Origin: Lunatimonas sp.
Lineage (GTDB): Bacteria > Bacteroidota > Bacteroidia > Cytophagales > Cyclobacteriaceae
Direction: 5' to 3'
NCBI RefSeq assembly: GCF_020832325.1
Contig: NZ_JAFIEU010000002.1
Coordinates: 1 to 64,000, forward strand
DNA: 64,000 nucleotides
The notes below the pieces were generated by a model. The model searched no databases, was not told the origin of the DNA, and worked only from the letters and a program-made list of their open reading frames with translations. This document shows positions 36,067-44,132 of this stretch, in pieces. Made by a program: the position numbers and the translations under genes. Position 1 is the first letter of the stretch. The number at the start of each line of letters is the position of its first letter.

Positions 36067-36435
36067 TCAGCTGTAATCGGCGGGATAACTGACTTCTACC
36101 ACCGAATAGTTTACTACGCCTCCTAGGGCGGGATTGTGTTTTTTGATAATAATGTCTATCTCCTTCAGTGAAGGGTAGGCCTTGAGGATATCCTGTATCA
36201 TCCGATGAGCGAGGTGCTCCAATAGCTTTACCGGTTCCTGCATGTGGGATTTGGCAATCTGGTAGATTCGAAAATAGTCAACAGTAGCCTTTAAATCATC
36301 CTCCAGCATAGCCCGGGTGAAGTCTGTGTTCACATGGATGTCTACTGTAAAACGGTTTCCGAGTTTCTTCTCTTCCGAAAAAACCCCGTGGTAGGCATGA
36401 AACTCAATGCCTTCAAGCGATACCCTTCCCATCAA
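36067..36435 (-). CDS. folB: Dihydroneopterin aldolase
   Basis: This is a 122-residue FolB: GRVSLEGIEFHAYHGVFSEE (catalytic Glu region), FTVDIHVNTDF, LLEHLAHRMIQDILKAYPSL and IIIKKHNPALGG with the conserved Lys. It cleaves 7,8-dihydroneopterin in folate synthesis. ATG overlaps the stop of the DivIVA gene by four bases, so folate synthesis is translationally coupled to a cell-division-type gene here. Confidence 0.95.
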   Translation of the reverse strand: MMGRVSLEGIEFHAYHGVFSEEKKLGNRFTVDIHVNTDFTRAMLEDDLKATVDYFRIYQIAKSHMQEPVKLLEHLAHRMIQDILKAYPSLKEIDIIIKKHNPALGGVVNYSVVEVSYPADYS

Positions 36436-37277
36436 TCAAACTGGTCAAAAAACGAACCGGTTCCGTTTCCCTTCTTCGTGGAGGCACTGCCGGATGGCGC
36501 GGACTTTTCGTCTTTTTCCCTCTGCTCAGGCCCCTCATCAGGTATCTCTGCTTCGGCTTCCTCGCTACGGATAGATTCCTCATCGACTACTTCGGATGCT
36601 TCATCCCCCTCGGTGTAGAGCCTTTCTACGTCCGGAATTTCCGGTTTCAGTATCAGTTCCATTTCCGGTTCATAATCTTCCGGTTCTTCGGCTGCCGATA
36701 GCGTGCCTCCTTCGAGGAGTTGTTTTACTTGTTGTTTGGGAATAGAGAGATCAATCTGCTGAAAATTTTCTTGGGAGAGACGGATATTTTCCAGGGTGTC
36801 CTGCGCCAGATTTCTGAGGTTGCCCAGCAGGATTTCCCGTTGGCTGAGTAATTGTTCGTAGGCGTCGGAGAGCATAGATACTCCCTCTTTGAGATCTTCA
36901 ATCACGCCTTTGGATTTGGATTCCGCCTGCTCTTGCAAGTTTTTGGCTTTGTTTCTGGCGTCCGATTTCAGCAAATCGGCTTCCATATGGGCTTCCTTTA
37001 GGATCAGATCGGCGGTGTTTTTGGCATGTTCAATGATGGTTTCACCGGTGTCTTCTGCGGTTTTTAGAGTTCTGAAGAGGGACTGTTCAATTTCCCGTAG
37101 CTTTTGAGCCTCTTTATCGGCATGTTCAAATTTCAGTTGGAGTGTCTTTTGCTCATCCAGAACTTTTTCCCATTCTTGGGATAGGTAGGTCAAAAAAGCG
37201 GAAACTTCCTCCTTATCGTAGCCTCTGATTTGTTTTTCAAAGGTTTTCTGACGGATATCCAAAGGTGTTATCTTCAT
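36432..37277 (-). CDS. DivIVA-domain protein
   Basis: This is 281 residues from ATG at 37277; the track begins at a TTG inside the WD40 gene. The N-terminal DivIVA domain reads MKITPLDIRQKTFEKQIRGY followed by DKEEVSAFLTYLSQEW. A long coiled coil runs to about 185, and an acidic Glu/Ser-rich disordered tail ends GTGSFFDQFD. DivIVA proteins bind curved membrane and organise poles or septa. Bacteroidota members are little studied. It lies five bases after the WD40 gene and overlaps folB. Confidence 0.9.
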   Translation of the reverse strand: MKITPLDIRQKTFEKQIRGYDKEEVSAFLTYLSQEWEKVLDEQKTLQLKFEHADKEAQKLREIEQSLFRTLKTAEDTGETIIEHAKNTADLILKEAHMEADLLKSDARNKAKNLQEQAESKSKGVIEDLKEGVSMLSDAYEQLLSQREILLGNLRNLAQDTLENIRLSQENFQQIDLSIPKQQVKQLLEGGTLSAAEEPEDYEPEMELILKPEIPDVERLYTEGDEASEVVDEESIRSEEAEAEIPDEGPEQREKDEKSAPSGSASTKKGNGTGSFFDQFD

Positions 37278-37282
37278 ACGTG

Positions 37283-38191
37283 TTACACTTCTATGTTCCA
37301 AATTGATGCGGTACGGTCATCACTCACTGCCACTACATGTCCGTTGTACCGGCTCCAAAAAAGCTTGTTTACCGAGGTGCCGTGTCCGGCATGGCGTCCT
37401 TTGTCGATTACTTTCAGGAGTTGATACTTATGGGCGTCCCATAGTTTAATGGACTTGTCCATACTACAAGTTACAAAATATCTGCCATCATCCCGAAAAG
37501 ATAGGTAATTAATCGCAAACATGTGGGCTACGATGGTTTTTTCCAAGTTAAAATTGGCCGCATTCCAGATGTTGAGGTGGGCGTCTCTGCCACCACTTAG
37601 GAGGGTACTGCCGTCTGGAGAATATCCCAGTGCAAAGACGGAATTGCGATGTTGGTCCAACTTAGCCACGGGGCTAAAGTCGGTGCTATTCAAGATTTTT
37701 ACAGAATGGTCGGAAGATCCTATGGCCAAATGTCCCGTACTTGGATTTGTTGCCAGAGAGCGAAGGGCGGCGTCACTGAGTTTGATATGTTTGAGGGGAG
37801 ATCTTTCTTCCATATCTACCACGATCAGAACGCCGTCTCCGGTAGCCACATGCAATAGCCCTCCGGAGATCTTCAAGTCAAAGATGGGTTGGGAGGTCAG
37901 TTTGAGTGACCACAGCTCTTTTTTATCGGTAAGATCTATTACGTGGATTCCCTCAAAATTATGCCCGATCACCAGCAAGTTACGCGCATGGTCTACCGTC
38001 AGCGCATAGACAGAATGGGGGAGTTTGGCGATCAGTTTCCCGTCCTTTGGATGATCCATATCCCATTCCACCACATACCCATCCCCGGCGCCTGTGTAAA
38101 AAAAACGCGGGTTTACCCCCTCCGATAGTGCATAGATGGAATGATTGTGGCCTGCAAGTGTATGTAGTTTATTTACTGTGATTTTTGACAT
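37283..38191 (-). CDS. WD40-repeat beta-propeller protein
   Basis: This is 302 residues from ATG at 38191; the track uses a GTG three codons upstream. About seven WD40 units form a full propeller, for example HNHSIYALSEG, HRNSVFALGYSPDGSTLLSG with GRDAHLNIWN, FRDDGRYFVTCSMDKSIKLW and DDRTASIWNIEV. There is no signal peptide, so it is cytoplasmic. WD40 propellers are docking platforms; the partner is unknown. It is the first gene of a compact WD40-DivIVA-folB operon. Confidence 0.92.
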   Translation of the reverse strand: MSKITVNKLHTLAGHNHSIYALSEGVNPRFFYTGAGDGYVVEWDMDHPKDGKLIAKLPHSVYALTVDHARNLLVIGHNFEGIHVIDLTDKKELWSLKLTSQPIFDLKISGGLLHVATGDGVLIVVDMEERSPLKHIKLSDAALRSLATNPSTGHLAIGSSDHSVKILNSTDFSPVAKLDQHRNSVFALGYSPDGSTLLSGGRDAHLNIWNAANFNLEKTIVAHMFAINYLSFRDDGRYFVTCSMDKSIKLWDAHKYQLLKVIDKGRHAGHGTSVNKLFWSRYNGHVVAVSDDRTASIWNIEV

Positions 38192-38231
38192 ATATTGCAC
38201 CTAATTTATCACCACCCCTCCTCGTTTACGC

Positions 38232-38861
38232 ATGCAAACAAAATTAGAAAAAATTAGTCCGTTATCGGCTTTTGCGGTCAATAATATTCATGACCTTCAC
38301 GATCGGGACTTGGATTTTTTGAGTTTTAGAGAGAAACTTTCCTTTGCCAACATCAGCCATCCCCAAAAACGGCTGGAATGGAAAGGTGCCCGTTTAGCGG
38401 TAAAATCAGCTCTGGACTTGATACCACTTCCCTATCCGGGGTTTTATAAGGACTCCCACGGAAAATCCTACTCCATGGATGGTTACGGCCATGTATCGCT
38501 GTCTCACTGTACGCACGTGGCTGCGGCGATTTTCCATCGGGAGATGCCTGTGGGAATCGACCTGGAAATGATCCGGGAGAAGACAGTAACCGTTGGCCAC
38601 AAGTTTTTGCAGGAAGCAGAGATGGAGTTTTTGGAACAGGATGTGCTGCTGCACACCATCGCATGGTCCGCCAAAGAATCAATCTTCAAATGCCAAGGAA
38701 GAAAAGGCATTAGCCTGAGGCAGCATATCTCCCTGCAGCGTTTTGATGCAGATACCGAGGTCATCAAAGGTAGGATCTCAGGCACGGGCACTTCCGATCA
38801 CCACTATGAAGTACGGGTGATGGTGGAGGGAGATATGGTACTCACGTACACTATTTGGTAA
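38232..38861 (+). CDS. 4'-phosphopantetheinyl transferase superfamily protein
   Basis: This is a 209-residue Sfp-like transferase that moves phosphopantetheine from CoA to carrier-protein serines. The motifs are VSLSHCTHVAAAIF, VGIDLEMIREK (metal-binding D/E) and AWSAKESIFKCQGRKGI (WxxKE region). ATG at 38232 is divergent from the WD40 gene across 40 bases. No polyketide or peptide synthetase is nearby, so it may be the cell's only carrier-protein activator. Confidence 0.9.
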   Translation: MQTKLEKISPLSAFAVNNIHDLHDRDLDFLSFREKLSFANISHPQKRLEWKGARLAVKSALDLIPLPYPGFYKDSHGKSYSMDGYGHVSLSHCTHVAAAIFHREMPVGIDLEMIREKTVTVGHKFLQEAEMEFLEQDVLLHTIAWSAKESIFKCQGRKGISLRQHISLQRFDADTEVIKGRISGTGTSDHHYEVRVMVEGDMVLTYTIW

Positions 38862-38951
38862 AAAAACGCCGTAATGCAGTGAATCCCGCAGAATTTGCCT
38901 AATTTTTGTGGGGGAACGCCGTATGGAGGCATAGCAGACTCCCGAAAAAAA

Positions 38952-39542
38952 ATGATACAGGTAATTAGGACACTGGTATTGGTTGGGTTATCCATGTCAT
39001 TGGTACTCATGGGTAAGGCTCAGCGGCTGTCGGATATTGAGTTGCAGGATGCGGTTTCCGGGGAGGTATTCTCGTTAAAAGAACACCGCTCTGCCAAAGC
39101 CGTGGTGCTTATATTTTCCAGTTTGGGCTGCCCCTTTGCCAAACTTTATGAAGAACGCATCCGGTTATTGCACGAGGAGTATGCCGGGCAGGGTTTTGTG
39201 TTTGCCCTGGTAAATCCGCACGCGGGGCGGGGAACTGGTGAAAATCAAGCCGATATGGCGAAGCGTGCAGAGGAGAAAGGATATCCCATGCCCTATCTCA
39301 TGGATACCGACCAAGAGATGACCCGGTATCTGGAGGTAACCAAGATTCCGGAGGCGGTAGTAATCAGCAATGGTCCGACGGGCTATTCGGTGGTTTACAA
39401 GGGGGCGATCGACAACAATCCCCAGTCTGCCGACAATGCCCAGATGAAGTACCTTGATGCTGCGTTGGGAAATATCCTGGCTCGCAAAAATCCCAGCCCG
39501 GCAGCTACGAGGGCAGTGGGTTGTAATGTTCGTTTGCAATAG
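38952..39542 (+). CDS. Secreted redoxin-family protein with a single CPxxK motif
   Basis: This is 196 residues from ATG at 38952; the track TTG adds 19 non-signal residues. It has a signal peptide (TLVLVGLSMSLVLMGKAQ) and a thioredoxin-like fold with FSSLGCPFAKLYEERIRLL in place of a CxxC, KIPEAVVI with the cis-Pro, and a C-terminal VGCNVR. The Cys pair (CPF and GCN) matches a group of periplasmic peroxiredoxin-like proteins. The predicted role is thiol redox chemistry in the periplasm. Partner and substrate are unknown. Confidence 0.85.
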   Translation: MIQVIRTLVLVGLSMSLVLMGKAQRLSDIELQDAVSGEVFSLKEHRSAKAVVLIFSSLGCPFAKLYEERIRLLHEEYAGQGFVFALVNPHAGRGTGENQADMAKRAEEKGYPMPYLMDTDQEMTRYLEVTKIPEAVVISNGPTGYSVVYKGAIDNNPQSADNAQMKYLDAALGNILARKNPSPAATRAVGCNVRLQ

Positions 39543-39544
39543 CG

Positions 39545-40390
39545 CTAATCCACTGCTAGGATATCCAAGAGTTCCTGCACTTCTCGGGCCTTATCAGGCT
39601 CGCCGATTTTTTCAAAAGATAATTTTAGGTTTCGCAGGGTTCTGCGGATAATTTCGATGTTCTCACAGGGTTCGAAGTACTCGTCTTTGGGTTCGTATTT
39701 CAGGTGCTCCAGGTAGTTTAGGATATCGTGCCGTGTAAAAATAAGCCCTTTGTTAAAAGCATTGATATAAAAGGTCGTTTCTTCTGTTTTGTAGCTGAGT
39801 ACAAACAGGTTGGGGAGGTTAACACCGTATACCGGAAGTCCTAATTTTTTGGCTACTAATAGGTAGACTGAGCAAAGGCTGATCGGATTGCCTCTTTTGG
39901 AGTCCAATACAATACTCAGCATGCTATTGCTGGGGGAATGGAAATTTTTGGTATTTGCGGCAAACTTCAGTTCATGGAAAAGGACGCTGTTAATCGTGCG
40001 AACTTGCTCGTAGGGTGTGAGATGATTGTCGAAGGAGGTCCATACATCAAAGTAAATTTGGTGCATCGAAGCGTTTAAGGTATCAAATTCCAATTCCGGA
40101 TATTGAAAGGTGTTGACAATCCAAAGGCCTTGTAGAAGCTCTTGATCAGAGTCATGTCTCCATGTATGGAGGCGCTGTTTCAGTAGCGAAAACTGAAGCT
40201 CGTGCACCAAGTCTTCGATCTCCTTTTGGATGACCGGGTCAAAGCTGTCCTCCCATTTTTTTTCCAGAAATGGAATAATATCGTTACCTAAAGAAATAAT
40301 CTTCTCCCGAATGTGATCTTTTACTTCCGGATCTTGATCATCCAGTAGAGAGACCAATGCTGCTAATTCCTTTTCATTCAATACTCCCAT
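39545..40390 (-). CDS. SirB1-like transglutaminase-fold protein
   Basis: This is 281 residues from ATG at 40390; the track extension of 69 residues lies mostly in the amidase gene and shows no family features. A helical N-terminal part (about 1-75) is followed by a transglutaminase-like SirB1 domain: NSMLSIVLDSKRGNPISLCS with a candidate Cys, then AKKLGLPVYGVNLPNLFVLS and a C-terminal TPR-like hairpin. Family members are widespread, with no demonstrated enzyme activity. It lies two bases from the convergent redoxin gene. Confidence 0.85.
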   Translation of the reverse strand: MGVLNEKELAALVSLLDDQDPEVKDHIREKIISLGNDIIPFLEKKWEDSFDPVIQKEIEDLVHELQFSLLKQRLHTWRHDSDQELLQGLWIVNTFQYPELEFDTLNASMHQIYFDVWTSFDNHLTPYEQVRTINSVLFHELKFAANTKNFHSPSNSMLSIVLDSKRGNPISLCSVYLLVAKKLGLPVYGVNLPNLFVLSYKTEETTFYINAFNKGLIFTRHDILNYLEHLKYEPKDEYFEPCENIEIIRRTLRNLKLSFEKIGEPDKAREVQELLDILAVD

Positions 40391-40490
40391 GCGCGTGCCC
40401 TGATAGCGCTCTTGGCAACCTGCCTGTAGCGAATACTTAAAATTATCAATAATTTTAGAAAATTGATACCTAAGCGGTGAGGGATGTAGG

Positions 40491-41291
40491 CTATAGTGAT
40501 TCGATCTCCTCTTTGTAGGCCTTGATGGCGCGGAATAATCCGGAGGCAATATAGGTTTGGCCATCTTTGCTATTGAGGTAACGCTCTTCGTTGGCATTGG
40601 ACAAAAATCCTACCTCCACCAATACACTCGGCATACTGGTGGTCCACAACACATAAAATGGTGCCTGCTTTACCCCTCGGCTGTAACGGTTCACCCGGGT
40701 TTTGAAGTCGTTTTCGATTTTTTCAGCGAGCGAAAGACTATTGGCGAAATAGGCTTTTTGCATGAGGTTAAACATCATGTAGGATTCTGGTGAGGAGGGG
40801 TCAAATCCTTCGTAGTTTTCTTCGTAATCATCCTCCAGTAAGATTACCGCATTCTCTCGCTTGACGATCTCAAAATTGGCATTAAAGTTTTTATTCCCCA
40901 TCACAAAGGTCTCCGTACCGTACACTTGCGTACCGGCAGTGGCATTGCAGTGAATGGAAATAAAGAGGTCGGCTTTGTTGCGGTTGGCGATGTTTGCCCG
41001 TTCCTTTAGCTCGATAAACGTATCGGATTTACGGGTGTAGATCACTTCCACTTCGGGTAGCAGGTCATTGATGTATTTACCCAATTGCAGAGCCAAGGCT
41101 AGGGCAACATCCTTTTCTCTGGAGATTTTACCCACGGTTCCGGGATCCTTGCCACCATGTCCTGCATCGATCACGATACGGCGCAATTTGTACTCTGCAG
41201 TGCGTTTACCCGTCGGGATGAAAGCCGTAAAAATCAAGGAGAATGTCAGTAAGGAAATAATGAGAATATTTTTCGGTCTCCTTCGTTTCAT
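40491..41291 (-). CDS. N-acetylmuramoyl-L-alanine amidase (Amidase_3)
   Basis: This is 266 residues from ATG at 41291. An ATG at 41358-41360 exists but would overlap the lptD start and add a poor leader. It has an N-terminal signal anchor (NILIISLLTFSLIFTAFIP) and a zinc amidase core: RRIVIDAGHGGKDPGTVG (His), KRENAVILLEDD (Glu region), DLFISIHCNATAG (His) and SVLVEVGFLSNANEERYL (catalytic Glu). It cleaves the amide between MurNAc and L-Ala in the periplasm. It is divergent from lptD across a 63-base palindromic spacer. Confidence 0.93.
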   Translation of the reverse strand: MKRRRPKNILIISLLTFSLIFTAFIPTGKRTAEYKLRRIVIDAGHGGKDPGTVGKISREKDVALALALQLGKYINDLLPEVEVIYTRKSDTFIELKERANIANRNKADLFISIHCNATAGTQVYGTETFVMGNKNFNANFEIVKRENAVILLEDDYEENYEGFDPSSPESYMMFNLMQKAYFANSLSLAEKIENDFKTRVNRYSRGVKQAPFYVLWTTSMPSVLVEVGFLSNANEERYLNSKDGQTYIASGLFRAIKAYKEEIESL

Positions 41292-41301
41292 AAACGTTAT
41301 T

Positions 41302-41333
41302 AAAGTTAACTTTACGCAAAATTTATAAATTTT
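41302..41333. promoter_or_regulatory. Two palindromes between the amidase gene and lptD
   Basis: The 63-base divergent spacer holds AAAGTTAACTTT (12 bases, 41302-41313) and AAAATTTATAAATTTT (16 bases, 41318-41333), both perfect palindromes. Each strand also reads TAAATTTTTG or TAAATTTTG, near the TAnnTTTG box. The region may combine two promoters with an operator. I could not tell operator from plain AT-rich symmetry. Confidence 0.4.
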
Positions 41334-41354
41334 TGAAGCAAACAGAAATAAACG

Positions 41355-44129
41355 GTGCATAATCTTAAGCTCGTATTTCTTTCCGTAACGCTCCTAACCC
41401 TTATTTATCAGGATCTTTTGGGACAGGAGCCCGGTAGAAGACCCGTCGAAAGAGAGCTTACTGTACCCGATACGCTTGTCAATCCGCCGTCGTTTGCAGA
41501 TACCCTACTTCCTTCCCTTCCAGATAGTATCCTTTCGATCGAACCGGAAATGTTGGAGCCCGACTCCGCACAGTTGGCGCAGATAGGCGACATCGAAACC
41601 GTTATCAATTATTTTGCCGAAGACAGCATAGTATCTGATTTTTCGCAAAATAAAGTTTTTTTGTACAAAGATGCATGGTTTGAGTATGGAAACATCCGAC
41701 TAGATGCGGATTATATCGTGATCGATTGGGAGAAGAGTGAGCTTTATGCCTCCGGATTGGCCGATACCACCGGGGTGATTCAGGGAACGCCCATGTTTAA
41801 GGAAGGGTCCAGCATCTATGAGATCCGAAAGGACATGCGCTACAATTTCAAATCCAGCAAAGCAATCATCACAGACGTGGTAACTCAACAAGACGAGGGG
41901 CTTTTACGCGGGCAGACCGTAAAAAAGGGCCGGGATGGCAGCATTTATCTGAACAAGGGCTTTTACACTACCTGTGATTTGCTGGAGCCGCACTGGCACA
42001 TCTCCTCTTCTAAAATAAAATCTATTCGGGGCAAACAGGTGGTTTCAGGTCCTTTTAATCTTTACTTTAACGGAATACCTACTCCTTTGGGATTGCCGTT
42101 CGGTATTATCCCGGACACCCCCGAAGAGAAAGTTTCCGGGATCCTGTTTCCCTCCTATGGGCAGGAGCAGGTGCGTGGGTTTTTTTTGAGGGACTTTGGT
42201 TATTATTTTGCGCTGAACGACTACATCCACTCCAAAGTTACCGGAGAGGTATTCTCCTTGGGTGGATGGGGAGTGAAGACAGCCTCTGTGTACAATAAGC
42301 GCTATCGCTTCAAGGGAGGTTTTAACATAGACTTTCAGAAATTCCAAAGCCCCGAGACAGCAGAGACTCCGATCGCTTACGATGCGTTTTGGTTGCGCTG
42401 GAACCATACACCTGAATCAAGGGGAAATTCCCGCTTCTCAGCATCGGCCAACTTCGGAACCAAGTCCTATAATGACAACGTCTTGCAGCAAGCCAATTTT
42501 CAGCAAAACATGTCCTCTGACTTTTCCTCCAACATTGCGTACAGTAAAACCTTCGTAGGTACGCCTTTTAGTATGTCTGCCAACCTACGACACTCCCAAA
42601 ATCAGGTTACGGATGAAGTAAACCTGCTTCTTCCCGATGTGGCGGTGAACATGAATCGGCAGAATCCCTTCCGAAATGTCAAGTTTGAGCCGCTAAAGAC
42701 GCTCAATATCTCCTGGAACTTTAATGCGCAAAACTCCATCAACAACCGGATCACGCCGGAGTTTGGGGTAGACCCAAACCTACTGAGAAACGAAATGGAG
42801 ATGTTTAGCCAGCCAAACGCGCCGAATATCCTGCCGTTCACCTTTGCCAATATGCCGCAGCTTCTCAGGGAAGCCGATAATGGTTTTAGGCACACGGTCC
42901 CGGTGTCCTCTAACTTTACCTTGTTTCGGTTTTTTACGGGCACTGCCTCTATGAACTTCACTGAACTTTGGTACCTGGAGCGGATCAACTACTATTACAA
43001 CCCTCAAGAGGGCCGACTGGACAGGATTTTGGAACCTGGATTTAATCGGGTTGGGTATTACAATAGTTCCTTTAACATGGCTACCAACATCTACGGGTTT
43101 TATACCTTTAAGAAAGGGTCAAAAATAGAGGCAATCAGGCACCACATGCAGCCTACCTTTGGCTTTTCGTCCACACCGGACTTTTCGGACCCACGGTTTG
43201 GCTATTACCAGGAGTTACAAGTGGATCCATCCGGACGCACGCAGCGCCTGTCTAGGTACCAGGGCTTTCTATATGGCGGAGCTCCTATGGGAGAGGCCAA
43301 AGCGTTGAGTATCAATATCCGTAACGTGGTAGAGGCGAAGGTAAGAATGGAAAGTGACACCGCTGAAGTACAAACTAAGAAAGTACCCCTGCTGCAAACG
43401 CTCAATATCGCTACCAACTACAACTTTGCGGCAGACTCGTTTCAGCTAGCTCCCATAAACATGAATACCAGAACCTCCCTGTTTGACAACAAAATATCGG
43501 TATTTGTGAGTGCTAACTTGGACCCCTATGCCACTGGAGTCTATAACATTGGCGGTCAGGAACGCGTGTCTCGGATCAATGATTTTGCCTATAGACGCGG
43601 GCAGGGCATCGGAACGATCCGAAGTGCGACCATGAATCTCAACGGAAGCATTAATCCGAGTAGGACGGAAAAATCACCCGGTGAAGTAAGGGATGAACTT
43701 ACCAATGATTTTTTGAACAATGGGGGACAAATGACGGAGTTTGTGCAAAATGAAATCGACCGCATCGCAAACGATCCCAGCCAATACATTGACTGGTCAA
43801 TACCTTGGAATATGACGTTTGGATATAACCTCAGTTACAATAAGCCACCTACAGGGGACTCCAGAATTACCCAAGCGGTCAACATCTCCGGTGATATCAG
43901 TCTGTCTGACAAGTGGAAGGTAAACTTCAATTCTGGCTTTGATGTCACTGCTGGAAATATTACCCAGACGATGATAGGCATCGCCAGGGATCTACACTGC
44001 TGGCAGATGAATGTTAACTGGGTTCCTTTTGGCCGCTTCACCAGTTACAACATCGATATCCGCGTTAAGTCAAACATCTTGCGAGATCTGAAAGTATCGC
44101 GTAGACGCTCCTTCTTCGATAGCTTTTAG
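41355..44129 (+). CDS. lptD: LPS-assembly outer membrane protein LptD, Bacteroidota type
   Basis: This 924-residue outer membrane protein starts at GTG 41355. An in-frame stop lies two codons upstream, and the next Met is far beyond the signal peptide. It has a signal peptide (LVFLSVTLLTLIYQDLLG), a periplasmic OstA/LptA-like domain (about 95-260, FEYGNIRLDADYIVIDW, KDMRYNFKSSKAIITD) and a large C-terminal beta-barrel with alternating aromatic strands. It inserts lipopolysaccharide into the outer leaflet with LptE. The family assignment rests on layout and the OstA region. It ends three bases before the convergent arginine deiminase. Confidence 0.9.
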   Translation: MHNLKLVFLSVTLLTLIYQDLLGQEPGRRPVERELTVPDTLVNPPSFADTLLPSLPDSILSIEPEMLEPDSAQLAQIGDIETVINYFAEDSIVSDFSQNKVFLYKDAWFEYGNIRLDADYIVIDWEKSELYASGLADTTGVIQGTPMFKEGSSIYEIRKDMRYNFKSSKAIITDVVTQQDEGLLRGQTVKKGRDGSIYLNKGFYTTCDLLEPHWHISSSKIKSIRGKQVVSGPFNLYFNGIPTPLGLPFGIIPDTPEEKVSGILFPSYGQEQVRGFFLRDFGYYFALNDYIHSKVTGEVFSLGGWGVKTASVYNKRYRFKGGFNIDFQKFQSPETAETPIAYDAFWLRWNHTPESRGNSRFSASANFGTKSYNDNVLQQANFQQNMSSDFSSNIAYSKTFVGTPFSMSANLRHSQNQVTDEVNLLLPDVAVNMNRQNPFRNVKFEPLKTLNISWNFNAQNSINNRITPEFGVDPNLLRNEMEMFSQPNAPNILPFTFANMPQLLREADNGFRHTVPVSSNFTLFRFFTGTASMNFTELWYLERINYYYNPQEGRLDRILEPGFNRVGYYNSSFNMATNIYGFYTFKKGSKIEAIRHHMQPTFGFSSTPDFSDPRFGYYQELQVDPSGRTQRLSRYQGFLYGGAPMGEAKALSINIRNVVEAKVRMESDTAEVQTKKVPLLQTLNIATNYNFAADSFQLAPINMNTRTSLFDNKISVFVSANLDPYATGVYNIGGQERVSRINDFAYRRGQGIGTIRSATMNLNGSINPSRTEKSPGEVRDELTNDFLNNGGQMTEFVQNEIDRIANDPSQYIDWSIPWNMTFGYNLSYNKPPTGDSRITQAVNISGDISLSDKWKVNFNSGFDVTAGNITQTMIGIARDLHCWQMNVNWVPFGRFTSYNIDIRVKSNILRDLKVSRRRSFFDSF

Positions 44130-44132
44130 TGG

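Noticed and set aside
37521-38009. 162-residue plus-strand ORF opposite the WD40 gene
   Set aside because: Antisense shadow; the WD40 frame has clear repeats.
40391-40597. 69-residue extension of the SirB1-like ORF
   Set aside because: It runs mostly inside the amidase gene and non-coding spacer from a weak start; the conserved domain begins after the ATG at 40390.
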